Assembly: GCA_023213315.1 (NCBI GenBank)
Contig: JAKCPI010003142.1
Coordinates: forward strand, 62,001-126,000
Source of the DNA: Euborellia annulipes
Taxonomy: Eukaryota; Arthropoda; Insecta; Dermaptera; Anisolabididae
Direction: 5' to 3'
Length of the DNA: 64,000 bases
The notes under the pieces were generated by a model. The model made no database searches. It saw only the letters and a list, made by a program, of their open reading frames with translations, and was not told the DNA's origin. A program made the translations under genes and the position numbers. Positions 1 to 12,336 of the stretch are shown here, piece by piece (the first letter of the stretch is position 1; each line of letters opens with the position of its first letter).

Positions 1-44
1 AGTAGAAAATGCATGGGTGTGACTTAATATTGTCCCTCAATGTA
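1..44. mobile_element. Right end of a TA-flanked MITE, cut by the window edge
   Basis: Matches the right terminal repeat of the element at 63331-63552 (gacttaatattgtccctca ... TGTA). Only the end is present. Confidence 0.7.
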
Positions 45-239
45 CCATCTTCAGTCCATTAATTAGTGTATAATTTGTTCAGAGTTGGTCTAGTGATTCA
101 TAATAATCTAAATTCCAATTATATACATGTATAATAGTTTGATATTTAAATAGATATATATCCCATACCACTTGACCAACTCTGAGAAAATTATACACTA
201 ATGGACTGAAGATGGTGCATAATAAATGCACCGAAACGT
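44..239. mobile_element. Foldback element with CTGAAGA-hairpin-GAAACGT motif
   Basis: Inverted arms at 44-101 and 165-216 (accatcttcagtccatta / taatggactgaagatggt). The right arm runs into CTGAAGAT, a 6-bp hairpin GGTGCA/TGCACC and GAAACGT (206-239). Confidence 0.7.
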
Positions 240-244
240 TTTCG

Positions 245-1140
245 GCTAATTAGTAAAAAGCATTCAGAGCATTATTTCTTGGCTGCCTCTGCTTCTATAT
301 ATCCTTCATTTTATATGTGTAATTGAAATGAAGTAGGCCTACTTCTTCCACTGGGTTGATTAATATTTTAGACTCTTATAGTATATGCCGTAAGGCTGTA
401 ATGATGCTGTCAAACTCACAATATTTTTTTTTTTAAGAATCATACCACACTTTTCTATTCATATAATCAGATTAATTTTCTAGACGAGACAAAAAAATAA
501 AATACGGGTGGGGGACATGATGGTTATAAATTATAAACATTTTTTTTTTTTTAATTAAGACCTTGTTAATTATGAAATTACTATTTTTCATATCAGTTAA
601 GTGAGGAAATCAAATTAAAATTTTTATGATGATATGTATTTATTTAAATATAAAAAATAATTATTTACTAGAGAAAATATATACTTCTTTAAAACCGGTT
701 AATGAAATAAACATTTTGCAATCCTTCTAAACGGATATTTAATTTTAGGTTCAAAATCAAGATCTCTAGGAAAGAATAAGAATCCTTGAAATTTAGCACA
801 CAATATTAGATTAAATTATTATCATAATTTATTCCTTATATTTATTAAATCTTTTTTCATACATAGAAATTGTATTGTTAATCATCATATTAAAGAAAAC
901 AAAAATCTTATATAAAAAAAAAGGAAACATTTGATAAATCATTAAAAACCCAATAACTTAATGAAGAAATCAATTGAAAATTTAATCAATTACTGAAAAG
1001 TATTTCTATTTCTTTTAGCTTAATTAGATTAATCAATATTGTGGAAAGTTGGAATAATGACCTATATTTGATTTTGACTAAAACTAAATACTTTATTAGA
1101 TACTATTTGTTAGAGGCTACAAATATTTTGAAATAGGGTG
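245..1140. other. AT-rich sequence, nothing recognised
   Basis: Long A and T runs and no ORF or repeat I can name. Confidence 0.6.
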
Positions 1141-1201
1141 GAACATTTTTAGTGTCGTAAGAAAGGAAGACTTTGCTTTCCTGACGGCACTGAAGATGGT
1201 A

Positions 1202-1390
1202 CAGTGAGCGCCACAATTAAGTCCCCACCTGATTTATAGAGCTTCAAGTGTTTGGTATATTAAGTATATGGTGAAATGATTTTAAATTTGAAAAAGTAAA
1301 ATAAAATTATCTGTACCAGATTTTACGTTTCACTTTTTCGGTCATTAAAATTATTTCACTATACACCATATACTATACCATATACTTAAA
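1202..1390. repeat. Degraded MITE end plus inverted repeat
   Basis: CAGTGAGCGCCACAATTAAG after a TA at 1200-1201 resembles the left end of the 63331 family. Inverted arms follow at about 1262-1298 and 1331-1388 (aagtatatggtgaaat and its complement). No matching right end was seen. Confidence 0.4.
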
Positions 1391-1859
1391 AAAACTTGTT
1401 CGGCCTATTGCATTTCTCACAAATACAAGCTGCCATTTGGGTTGCCTAACTACCGGGCTTTCAATACTAGATGTATTAGATAGTGATTAGATTAGCCTGA
1501 TAAACAAATTTAAAAACAAATTATTATGAGTTTTTGTTCCCCACCCTAATATATTTATATATATTATTTGACAACCCCCTCCCTCTAATTACTTAAGCCA
1601 CCAACAAGAGAGCATCATTTTTCTAGAATGGCTTTTGACGATATTATACTCATCACTTTATTATCCTTTCGGTAATCACTTCTTCACCCCTATCAACAAC
1701 AACAAAAAAAAGGCAATTAAGAATAAATGATTAATTTTAAAGGAAGAAAGATAGAATAGATTTGTGAAGCACATTTCTAATAAACTCACTGACCCTGGGC
1801 AACGGCCTTTGAAATGAAATTCTTTCAATATATTATGATTAAAAAATAAAAAAATAAAA

Positions 1860-2400
1860 AAAATTGTCGATGCGTGTACTGATGTATGCGTGGCCGGCTG
1901 GTGGCCTCCCCGCGCTTACATTTGCTACTTCTCCTCCCGGTGAGTGAGTCACTTGTAACCAGTCAAGTCACGTGACTATGAGCTTCGCGAAGTGCACAGG
2001 TATGCCGATGCCGGCGTTGGCGTATTTTGCACAGAAAGAGGAGAAGGTGGACCGATAGTGGGGGATTGGTTGTTGATAGGGGCTGGGAAGGGGCCCCGTA
2101 GAGGAGTCCAACACTTTCGCTTTCAGTGCGCGCGCGAATCACGATTGCGCAATTGAGCCAACAAGAGAGCAAGAGAGAGAGAGAGAGAAAAGCGTGTTGA
2201 GAACGAAGGCAAAAGCAAAGAGTAATGGGGGGCGGTGGGGACGGCAGTGACCCACTGGCCCGGTTCGCAGCCTGGCCGCCAGAGGGCGGCCGTCGCCGCT
2301 ACTCATCTCGTTCCCTGGACCGCCAAAATCGCCGCACCAATCAACTCACTTTAACGACCCCCTCCTTTTTCTGCAACAGCATCTACTCCTATTTGCTTAT
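1860..2400 (+). promoter_or_regulatory. GC-rich island, candidate promoter/first exon
   Basis: A sharp change from the AT-rich surroundings. It contains a strong donor-like CCCG|GTGAGTGAG at about 1939, a TCAGTG initiator-like site near 2124, a (GA)n tract at 2170-2187 and an ATG at 2225 opening a 60-residue frame beginning MGGGGDGSDPLARFAAWPPE. No domain is recognised. It could be a 5' exon of the FTZ-F1 gene or of another gene. Confidence 0.3.
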
Positions 2401-2627
2401 TATATAATTTCTTGAACAATAATCTCCGCTTGTAATTACTATCTATCATTATCTCATCCCTTTCTTAAAGAGATTATTTAAAATATCAATATCTTCAAAA
2501 TTAAATTTGACTCACCAAAGCAAGATTTGCAAAAATATTTTATACACTTAAACATATTTATTTTAACTTCTTTCTAATCATACAAAAACTCAACATCGAT
2601 TTAATTTTAAATTGAAAAGCCTCTTGC

Positions 2628-3222
2628 GTCTATTCTATAAACAAAACGTTAAATTTTAACATCTGTAGTGTTATTTGGTTAATTCACACAGCTGACGTTT
2701 CGGTTCCGCGTTTGAACCATCTTCGGAGCTATAATCATACATATACAAGCGATATCAGAAATTATTCCAATTATTACAATCAATAGAAATTCAAATTATA
2801 TTTTTTCGCCAGGTAAAATATAATTTGAATTTCTATTGATTGTAATAATTTCTGATATCGCTTGTATATGTATGATTATAGCTCTGAAGATGGTTCAAAC
2901 ACGGAACCGAAACGTCAGCTGTGTGAATTAACCAAATAAAGAAATAATCTTAGCTGCATTTCTCATTTTTACCCTCTTATTAATTAAAAATGAATAATCT
3001 CTAGGGGGTGGCTTTTGGTGGTTTTAACGCCAAAATACATAAAATTGACGTCTTTAACCTAAAAAGTAAGGTTATGATTTTGACAGCTTTGAAATAAAAG
3101 CAAAATGTTAATGTCGCTGTTAAAACTTGGTTTAGAGAATAGCATTTTTTAACGCTGATGTTATTACTTTACTTTTTGTTGGTGTTAAATTTTAACGTCC
3201 GTTTTTAGATAATAGATCTGAT
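2628..3222. mobile_element. MITE with TATTCTATAARCAAAA ends, split by a foldback
   Basis: The left end TATTCTATAAACAAAACG and right end, ending in tttttagataatag, are inverted relatives. The same family occurs at 49020-49280. The foldback at 2672-2938 is inserted near its left end. Confidence 0.45.
2672..2938. mobile_element. Long-armed foldback element
   Basis: Arms of about 125 bp (2672-2801 and 2817-2938) with a loop of about 15 bp form a near-perfect palindrome. Each arm end carries CTGAAGATGGTTC, a hairpin and GAACCGAAACGTC (right copy 2884-2916). Confidence 0.85.
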
Positions 3223-3654
3223 TATCAAATTAATTGCTTTAAATTTAGTGTAAATCTTTTTTATGAAAGAATTGTAATATTTGTCAGATTTTTGACAAAC
3301 AAATTGCTCTTGAACATGATAAAAAAAAAAATATATATATATTATAGATCAAACAGAACCAAACAGATAAGAAAAAAATTTCCTAAACCCACCAGCCACT
3401 CTACACTCCCAAACAAACATCCTGACTACGCTTGTAGGCTAACAATTTTCAAATGTGTTTGAGATTGAAGTATAAAAATGATTTGAATTTGAATGATGAA
3501 AGGCAGGAACAGCCAAAAATCTGGATGCTTTATTTGTAGCTGATCCTACTTTTCATCCTCCATCAGAAGACTTGTTTGTTAAATATTTTGAATTATATAT
3601 TTTTTTTTTTAATTCCTTCTCCCCGCCATGTGCATATTTCTCTAAAATTATTTT

Positions 3655-3875
3655 ATTTTTTCAAAAAAAAATTTTTTTCTTGTCTTTTCAAACCATATAA
3701 GACTTTTTTACGATACTAATATTTTTAATTATATTGGGGGTTCAGGGATATTTATTCAAGCTATTTGGTATCCAAATAGCTTAAATAAAATCATCGGAGT
3801 GCCTGGGATCCTAACCCGCGACCCTTGGTATATAAATAAGGCTAGCACGCTACCAACTTCACCAAGGGCCGAGGA
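3655..3875 (-). repeat. SINE-A (tRNA-derived)
   Basis: In minus orientation: tRNA-like head (B box GGGTTAGGATCCC), palindrome AAGCTATTTGGTATCCAAAT, body cgtaaaaaagtcttatatgg and an A-rich tail. Divergent copy. Confidence 0.65.
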
Positions 3876-4026
3876 CTTTCAAAAATTTAATTTGTTAATC
3901 GATTTCACTTATTGAATCAGGACGTCTTGGTAATTGCAATAATTTCATCAAATTCTTCGTGTAACCCTCAGGGGGCAAATCAAAATATTAATAGAATCAA
4001 TTCTTTGTCCTACTTTTTCTCATAAC

Positions 4027-4422
4027 CATGGGCGTAACTAGGGAATTTGGCTGGGGGGGCATGGGATCAGCTATCCTCCGGAGGGCCTGGAAAGTCCCAT
4101 ATTTTCACAAAAACAATTTATAGCTGAGATGTTATATTAATAAGAGGGTAGAAATGAGAGATGCAGCTAAGGTTATTTCTTTATTCTTTTAATTCACACA
4201 GCTGACGTTTCGGTTCACTGTTTGAACCATTCGCCAGCTATGATGATGGTTAAAACACGGAACCGAAACGTCAGCTGTGTGAATTAAACGAATAAAGAAA
4301 TAACCTTAGTTACATCTCTCATTTCTATTCCCCATATTTTCTTAATTTTTCTTGGGGCAGGGCGCTTTCTAGGGGGGGGGGGGGCACGAGCCTTCCCCCT
4401 CCCGGCACCCCCTACGCCCATG
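4027..4422. mobile_element. hAT MITE (TSD CTCATAAC) hosting a foldback
   Basis: Ends CATGGGCGTAACTAGGG and CCCCTACGCCCATG. Perfect 8-bp duplications CTCATAAC at 4019-4026 and 4423-4430. C/G-rich near both ends. Confidence 0.9.
4144..4331. mobile_element. Foldback element nested in the hAT MITE
   Basis: Arms 4144-4216 and 4260-4331 share CAGCTGACGTTTCGGTTC with the element at 2672. The GAAACGTC motif is at the inner end of the right arm; its CTGA part is degenerate. Confidence 0.8.
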
Positions 4423-4439
4423 CTCATAACATTTTTTTT

Positions 4440-6127
4440 TTACTGAACCCAAAAGATTAAAAGAGAAATTTATGTTTATTTGAGATTTCCTGGGTGGGTG
4501 GGGCTGTTGAAATTTTTTTTTTCATCCGCCCATTTTCTTTGTAAATGCTAAATACACCTATACAGTCTGTTCCTTTTAAATTAAAATATCTTCATTTAGC
4601 AATATTTTTTTTTTTTTTTTTACTTGTAAAGCAAAGCATCAGCGCTTGTTTAGTAAAGAGAATGCAGCTGCACGCACTTTGAGAATGGCTTCTGCGTTAC
4701 AAAAGTTCTAGGAATTTTCCGACGATGGCGCAAGTGAACTGTTAAAAAAAAAAAAATAAATAAAATAACTATTTTGGAGAATTTAGTTTCGGACCCGGCT
4801 AATTCTTTTGCTTGTTCCTTTTATTCATGTCTCTTTATTTTCTATTTGCATCTCTTCTCATTCACTTGTGTGGCAATTCAAAACGATTTAGTAATCTACA
4901 CTCTCAGTTGTCATGTCCTCTTCTCTTTCTCTCTCTTTGTAAGAGTTCAAGCAACCGTAAACACATATTTAATAAGTTAATACAGAATCAACAAAGAATC
5001 TTACAAGTTAGATGATCGATGAAATCTTCATTTTATTTTATTTTTTCCCCCTCGCCATTTTATATTTGAAAATAAAATGGCGAAAGGCGGCAAACTTTTA
5101 TGACTAATGCATATATTATATTAAAAATGATCATAAATAATAATTTGAATCTTGATCGTAAAATAACAGCATTAAAAAGATAATAAAGTCTCCCTTCAAT
5201 TGGTAGAGCAAAAGAGGTCGTGAGGTTAATTGGCGTTTGCCAAATAATCTTCTTTCTACCATTGTTTTTTCTTTATTATTCTTAACAAGCGAGATTGGTT
5301 CTAAAGTAGTTGTGCACATTTGTTTTATTGCTTAATGATTAAGAATAAATTCAATTGAAATATTTACCAACAATTTCATAAAATCTCTAGACAATTATTT
5401 TAATATCACGATAATTTTCTTTGGCTTAAATGTATTAAATTGTTCATTTCACTAAATATGGACACTCCTAAACGAGAGAAGAACAATTTATTTCTAAATA
5501 AATAAATTCTTATAACTAAGAATGGGAAGTAAAGTAACATCAATCCAGATTAAATCTTACTATAGATTGCAGAATTTAGTTTATTAGTTGCCTGGAAATT
5601 AGGCAATATAAATAACCAATTTACTAATTCTGTTCATTGCTCCAGATCTACTGATATTTTGTTAATTTTTTTTAAGGTCTTTTTCGGCACCTGAGGCCAT
5701 TTCTACCCTATTTACCTCAATTGTTTGGTAGTCAATTCAATTGAAATAAATTTTTCATGATGATTAACAATTCCGATATTTCCTTTTTTGTAATTAAATT
5801 CAAAGGAAACTAAGTTTCGATTTTTTTTGCTTTTTTTTGTTTAAATCATTAATACAATTTTTTCACAAGAAAAACATTTTTTTTGTTCAAAAATTTGATT
5901 CCAATTATTAATTTAGATATTTGGTTATTTGCATAAATATTTTTATAATCTCCTCTAAGTGGTTATAAGAAATGATTTTTTTTTTTTATTCTTAAAATAA
6001 ATTATGATAATTATTATTTAGGTTAGACACATTTCAAAAATCCAAAATTCTCTTTTTTTTTATTTCATATTCGGGATTCGGGATAAGTAATAAGAATAAA
6101 AATGAAATTGTCTAGTATGAGTAATAT
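4440..6127. other. AT-rich sequence with a SINE-B fragment
   Basis: Mostly unique AT-rich DNA. A short inverted pair (cgccattttat / ataaaatggcg) lies at 5054-5082. A minus-strand SINE-B tail fragment (ggtctttttcggcacctgag) is at 5680-5758. Confidence 0.6.
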
Positions 6128-6135
6128 ACAGTATA

Positions 6136-6391
6136 CAGTGTCGTGGCAAGGGGGGGTCATCATGCCCCGGGCGCTACTCACAAAGTGGCGCCAAATGGTC
6201 CGCAGAACAAAAAATTACTAAATAATTTTTATTTTTATTATAAAATTGATTTCTGGAAAATATAAATTTAGTGGCAGTGTAATATAATAATTTTGTATAT
6301 TTTACATATAATATTATATGATTTTCGAATGGGGAGAGGGCGCTAAAAAGGTATTGTGCCCCGGGCGCGAGTTAAGCTCTTTACGCAACTG
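6136..6391. mobile_element. hAT-like MITE (near-perfect TSD)
   Basis: Ends CAGTGTCGTGGCAAG and CTTTACGCAACTG. Flanks ACAGTATA and ACGGTATA differ at one base. Internal ends share ccccgggcgc. Confidence 0.65.
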
Positions 6392-7226
6392 ACGGTATAT
6401 ATAAAGAAAAAATACATTTTTTAAATTTTCTTAAAATTAAAATATTACCACTATTCTCCCAATTACCAAAATTAGAAACTAATCTTAAATTATTTTTACA
6501 AATCTCGAAATATTATAATAAAAATAATTTATCGTATACAATTAATTTTAAATAAATAAGTAAGCTAAAAAATTAAAAATAGTTATGATAACAGAAAATA
6601 GCGACTCATATCAGTTTTAGGTCGTATTGAAGGAATTTTTCGTATGAAATCATCGGTAAATAAACAACAGGACATTACACCTTGTAAGATAGCTCGATAT
6701 AGGAGATGCAAATTTTTTTGATTAAAAAAAAAACAGTTACAGTAGACCAGCGTTTTCCAAACTGTGAGGCGCGGACTAGTCTAAGGGGAGGGCAAATATT
6801 GGCCACCAAGATCAATTTTCTAAATGCTTGCTAGTTTCATAAATAAAATAATAAAATTTAGAAGATTCTGGGACGGAGGTTTTAATTAAAATGATAAATA
6901 TGAATAAATAAAAAAAATATTTTAAAATAAATTTATATTTTTTAATAGTATTAAAAATTTATGTTTTTGTATTATTTTATTAAATGAGTGGGGGGGGGGG
7001 GGGGGGGTGTCATACGATTAAATATTTTTAAGGGAGACGTTGTAACATAAAGTTTGGAAACCACGGGCCTAAAGTATTAATAAGACTCATTCTAGAAAAT
7101 TATACTTTGTGTAAAACCCAAAGAAGGATCCAGGGAAGTTTTTCAGGGTTTTAATTTTTTTCTTACTAGACGCGAAGCTCGCCGAAGGCGATGCATTGTT
7201 AATTATTTTATTTATTAAGATTGGAT

Positions 7227-7366
7227 TTCAAATGTCTTAAATAAGAATGCCTTGACCCCAACATAAATACGTATATTCTTAATAACGGTTATCGTAAAAA
7301 GTCTTATAGCCTAAGTTGTTGAAACGACTGTGTGAAAGTGTGAGTGTTAAAAAAAAAAAAAAAAAA
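7227..7366 (+). repeat. SINE-A insertion inside composite copy 1
   Basis: 5'-truncated SINE-A body (cggttatcg...gtgtgagtgtt) ending in an A run. It is flanked by ATTGGAT on both sides. The matching place in copy 2 (near 28357) has a single ATTGGAT, an empty site, so the insertion came after the two copies separated. Confidence 0.75.
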
Positions 7367-7686
7367 ATTGGATTAGGGGTTGAAAATTTGAAAAAAATAT
7401 TTGTTTAATTTATTTTAGCTAAATCGAAGCCAAATAAATAGAAAACATTCAAAAAATAGCGTTGATTATTATTTTATTATATTAAGGGTTGATTAGGGGT
7501 AATGAAGGGTTGATTATTTAAGAAAGGCCTTGGAATATTCCAAATCACTTGTTGACATTTGTTTCCAGCTTTAAATATAGTTAGATTAGAGCAAAAGGTA
7601 TTTTTTTTACTTTTAATAAAAAAGGGAATTGTTATTTTCATCTTTTTATTCCTATAGAAAAACAAGTCTCTCTCTCTCTCTCGTTC

Positions 7687-7831
7687 AGTCGAGAGCGTGG
7701 CCTGCAGGCAGGCGGCGACCAGCTATCTTTTTTATTTGTGTGTAAAGTGCATCAAAGTGAATAATTAATATAGTGTAACCCACCCTGACCACACCGTCAG
7801 CCAACATACCCTCTCGAGAGTCTTATTAAAG
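7687..7831 (+). promoter_or_regulatory. Promoter/first-exon-like segment in composite copy 1
   Basis: TTCAGTCGAGAGCGTGGCC contains an arthropod-type initiator (TCAGTC, +1 at 7687). About 145 bp on, TTAAAG|GTAATTATT resembles a 5' splice donor. The segment is GC-richer than its surroundings and its equivalents at 28662-28793 are kept. Whether it is transcribed is unknown. Confidence 0.35.
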
Positions 7832-8029
7832 GTAATTATTATGCATTTTATCTTTGAAAAAAATAAAAAATAAAAAATTATAGAAACAAATAATTTGACT
7901 GCGAAAAACGATACTTTTAATTAAATATTTTGTATTTCACTAAGGGTAGAGGGAGAATATAAGCTGTTGAAAGGGGGAGGGGGAGTGTAGGTGCCATTGA
8001 AAAAAAATTAGTTTCTTATTTATTTTATT

Positions 8030-8145
8030 TATTTATTTATTTATTTTTTAAACTTCTCATTCTCACTCAACACTCACACACACATTCACCCAGTCTTTTC
8101 GGCAACTCAGGCCATATCTAATCTAATCTAATCTAATCTATCTAA
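8030..8145 (-). repeat. SINE-A 3' fragment
   Basis: acactcacacacacattcac...agtcttttcggcaactcaggcc after a T run matches the 3' half of SINE-A on the minus strand. An (ATCTA)n stretch follows. Confidence 0.7.
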
Positions 8146-8204
8146 TTATATTAAACGAGCAATGTACGTTTATTTGTTTGTTTGTTTATATATATGCATA
8201 TCAG

Positions 8205-8490
8205 TTCTCGAAAACGGCTCTAACGATTTTTTTCAAATTTTAAATATATACTATTTGTGGTCCAAATATGCAATTGTGCTAGGTCTCATGTTTGGGGAAA
8301 TTCGGGTACTAGTACTTTACTGGTGTACTTTTTTAGTTTTTTTCAATTTTCTCGAAATTCCCTTTAAAGATTTCTTTCAAATTTTAAATATTTGTTATTT
8401 CCGGGATAGAAAACAAATTGCGCTAGGTCTCGTCTTAGAGAAACCTAGAGTACTAGTACTTTACTGGTGTACTTTTTTAGTTTTTTCCAA
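8205..8490 (+). repeat. Two-copy ~145-bp tandem repeat read through by an ORF
   Basis: Two units share gatttttttcaaattttaaa, gcgctaggtctc and gtactagtactttactggtg. The 121-residue frame at 8162-8527 exists because of this duplication; its protein repeats DFFQILNI and VLVLYWCTFLVF. It resembles part of family T and is not a gene in my view. Confidence 0.6.
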
Positions 8491-9177
8491 TTTTCGTTTT
8501 AAAGGTTTTATAATGTTCAAAGCCTAGTGGGCTTGCTTCCTGGTCAAACCCTCCCCCTCTTTACCCTGAACCCGCACATTTATCTCTCCACGAATATTAA
8601 ATTTCAATTAATGTGCAATTTTGTAAATTTAATTTTTTCTATCAATAATTTATTTATTTTATTTATTTATTTATTCAATTCAACATGTACATAGGGCAGG
8701 TTGCCGCTCATAGTGTATACAGTAAATTTGTCAATTACTTACAATGTAGTTAATTTAATAATGTCAACAAGGCCAATTAGTAGAAAAATATCTATTATTT
8801 AAATTCTATTATTAAAATACTAATTTCTGATTATTATTAATTAATTTTATTGAAAATAATAATTTTTAATTGTCTCCAGGCTGACCCATTTCCTGGGCAA
8901 CTCTCTTATATCTCATGATTAATGTATTCTTATGAGGCACTGTCCCCTCTAAGTATCCACTCAGTAATGTTGCTATTCCTCAAAGCTCTCCCTGGACTGT
9001 TATTTCTTATTTTGTGTTTTTATTGATGTTTCCATTGAGGAGCAAGATATTTGTCCCTTATAATAATTTCTTTTAAATATTTTCCTATTTCTTCTATACA
9101 AATCAAATCGAGCCCCTCGAGTATTCCTACTTTACTGATGTACTTTTTTTAGTTTTTTTCAATTTTATCAATATAAA

Positions 9178-9270
9178 AAAAAGACCGAGCTCCGGCTTGG
9201 TCACCCCGGAACTAAGACTTTATACGATAACCGTTATCATTTCTATTTAAGCCATTTGGTATCCATTTCG
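9178..9270 (-). repeat. SINE-A fragments
   Basis: gactttatacgataaccgtt and atttaagccatttggtatcc are SINE-A body pieces abutting the truncated hAT unit at 9271. Confidence 0.6.
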
Positions 9271-9489
9271 GACTGCCACCAATTTTCCAAATGATTGCTA
9301 GTTTTAATATAAATAAGATTAAATAAAAAAATATTTTTTTATAAATTTATATTTTTTAGCATTAAAAATTTTTGTTTTTGTATTATTTTATAAAATGGGA
9401 GGGGTGGGGGAAAGCGTCATAAGATTAATTATTTTTAAGGGAGGCGTGGTAACATAAAGTTTGGAAACCACTGCAGTAGACTATATATA

Positions 9490-10054
9490 TTTTGGATTTT
9501 TATTGAATACCCAGTAATTTTCGATTTATAAATTTTTAAACAAATCGAAAAGTTCTCTATCGATTACACTTTTCAATATACATCTATTTGTATCTTCTCT
9601 TTTTCAAAGTGATACCGAATAAGAACGGAATAATAAAATTTTAATATTTTTCTGGTGTTTTTGTTAGCACTTTTCAATAAGATAAAATTTATTGCAAGTT
9701 TTACTCTGACCTAGATTAATTTTACATGCGATTTATTTATCACACAATTGCAATATTGCTGTAAAATAAGAATAAAATAATTAAGAACAACTTTATCTCG
9801 TAGTTTTCATTTTAGAATAAAATAATGCTTGAATCTTAATTAACTTAAACAAATGAATAAATTTTTCCAAAAATTAATAACGGGTATAGTTTTAGGTTTT
9901 TAAAATTTACTACAAAATATTCAACAAAATTATATTTTTTGTCCCAATCAATTCTCGATGTACTGGATGTAAAAAATAAAATTATTTCGGTTCACCCGAA
10001 GACTGTTTCCCTTTTATTTACATTTTGAAAATGTATTTATTTAAAAATTTATAT
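9490..10054. other. AT-rich sequence, nothing recognised
   Basis: No ORF, repeat or RNA gene I can support. Confidence 0.5.
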
Positions 10055-10226
10055 CGCCCTGGGACCTTGGTGCAGTGGTTAGCGAACTAAACCTGTACCA
10101 AGAGTCGCGGGTTCACAACCCGTCTCCTACGAAAATTTATTTATGGCTACCAATAAATTGAAATAAATAAGAGACAGATTCTAAATGGCCTCCGTTGCCG
10201 AAAAATACCTTAAATAAAAAAAAAAA
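10055..10226 (+). repeat. SINE-B, near full length
   Basis: tRNA-like head with A box TGGTGCAGTGG (10068-10078) and B box GGTTCACAACC (10110-10120), then aattgaaataaat, aatggcctccgttgccgaaa and an A tail. Family consensus here includes GGTCTTTTTCGGCATC on the other strand. Confidence 0.8.
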
Positions 10227-10229
10227 TTA

Positions 10230-12330
10230 TATAATTCTCTATTTTCTTGGGAATGTCCTAAAAGAGCCGAGCATCCTTAAGCTATTTCTCAACTCGGTGT
10301 CGTTTTCTCTCTCATTCAGATCCACTCAACTGATCATATTATAAATTCCAATTCCTCCATTTTCTTATCACCTCCTCTTAAATAACCAATATTTATATAT
10401 CTCCAGGTTGTTTTAACCTTTTCGCAACCCTCCATTATTGTTTTTTAATCGATGCTGTTTTTTTTTTTTTTTTTAACATTGACAGCTCATGATGTCAGAA
10501 ACTTTTAGATTACGCCAGGCTTATAAACAAACCACACAATTTCCGAATTAACTTAATAAGAGAGTCTTAAACATTTCGAAAGATGTTCCTCAATTATACT
10601 ATTTTATCAATCCTATTATTTTAGTATTTAACTTTACTCAATTTTTATAAATTAATATATTTCTCATACATTTTTGGATAAACGGATATCTCGATTTTAT
10701 TTTCATCATACTATTTTATCATTAATTCATTTGAAAAAATTAATTTTTTTTAAATGTCTTTTTTATTACATTATTCGTGCCTATAATTTACTAATATTAT
10801 TAGAAGATTTTTAACTCTTTCTTCTATCCCTTCCTAAAAAAACATCACTTTGTAGATTAGATTAAATGGGGCGCATCAATTTATTCTTTATTACTAACTG
10901 AAATTCAGGCAACCCAAACGACTAATGGATTTTTCGATTAATTGAGCATACCATTATATCATTGTTTCATCTCATAAAAAATTAACAATTGAAGAGTCTT
11001 ACAACAATTTATCAAAACTGGGTTCCCTGACCTTGACTAGTGGATTAAAATATTTTTTAAATAATTTTAATTCATTTATACACTTTATTTGTATACATCT
11101 TTAATACATTATGTATTATTCAATTGTCATTTATTTTTTTTCTCCCAAAGTTTTAGAAACATATTTAAAAATCATCTTCAACCTCCCTCAAAAATTTGTG
11201 TTCTCTTTGTTTTTTTTTTTTTTTTTCCACACAAAATTTGTTACCAAAATTTTCTTTTTGTAAATAAATATATGTATAATCAGTGATATTATTTTAAAAC
11301 AACATTATGAAGAATTCCTAAATCGGAGTGTAGCTTTTGAAATTTTTAATGAGCTATAAACTTTCGGAACACATGTATCTCCATCTCCATCTCCACCTCG
11401 ACGCCACCGTATTAAATATATAATATTTTAAAATTCTTTTATGTTGTGTAAATAATTAAGCAATAATTGTTTTGATGAATTATAATAGCATAATATTAAT
11501 ATGTAGAAAAAAGTAATTTCTTGTTTCGCCTTTAATTATATAATTTCGAAAACTGGAAAAAATTAAAAATATTAAATTTGAATTGCATCTCCAGGTTTGT
11601 TTACAAAAGAGAGATTTAATTAACAAGCCTCGCAAATAAAATAAGAAAAATAAAGAAACGAAGCAAAATAACGAAATTTCTTGGTTGTAAACAAGACACC
11701 TGATGATGTGCACATTATTATTACATTATTTAGTTTTTTTTTTTTTTATATAAAGGGATCTTAGGAATAGAAATAAAATAACAATTAAACCAAGAAAAGA
11801 ATAAATGAATGTTAAGTTGTTAATAAAGTTTTATTTTATTTATGCATGTCAAATTTGTTTTCATTAAGAATTTTGAAAGGACCTTTACAATTATTCTCTT
11901 GTTAAACTTTTGAATAGAAAAATATTTTTGCTTTTATTAAAAGATACACAAACCAGAGAAAAATATTTAAGTTTTAACGTGTATATTTTAAGCAATTACA
12001 TTGCCATTAGAAAATAAACAAATTACAAAATCAAATTGTTCACACTAAAAGAAATTTCAAAATTCTTGAAAAGAGAAAATCTAATTCAAGATCACTTTTA
12101 AAAACTTTCCCTTTAAATAATAATAAATATAATTTAATTATTTATGAAATATTGGCTCTCGCTAAGGGAGGGCCATTGCCAATATTTAATCTGCGCGATG
12201 GAAAAAATAAATAAATAAAAATTATTTTTGCGAGAATGGTGGCGAGTTTGAGTCCAAACTCTTGATAACCGTAAAAGAAGACTTTTTTCAAGTCTTTTCG
12301 GCATCTTATGCCATATAGACTTAACGATAC
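10230..12330. other. AT-rich sequence, nothing recognised
   Basis: Frequent T runs (10457-10475, 11207-11226). The short ORFs at 11089-11286 and 11480-11713 are low-complexity F/N/K-rich frames. A decayed SINE piece (gtcttttcggcatcttatgc) lies just before 12330. Confidence 0.5.
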
Positions 12331-12336
12331 TCATTA

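Larger units (their letters stand above)
6748..9473. mobile_element. Composite hAT-like transposon, copy 1 (TSD CAGTAGAC)
   Basis: The left end reads CAGCGTTTTCCAAACTGTG and the right end AAAGTTTGGAAACCACTG, typical hAT termini. The 8 bases on each side, 6740-6747 and 9474-9481, are identical (CAGTAGAC). Inside, a MITE-like unit sits at the left (6748 to about 7066) and a left-truncated copy of the same unit in direct orientation at the right (9271-9473). Between them are a core shared with the second copy (7067-7915), SINE fragments and a tandem duplication. No transposase ORF is visible, so it must be moved in trans. Confidence 0.8.

Noticed and set aside
8162..8527. 121-residue + strand ORF with internal repeats
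   Set aside because: The repeated peptide comes from a tandem duplication of family T-like noncoding DNA; composition is AT-driven.
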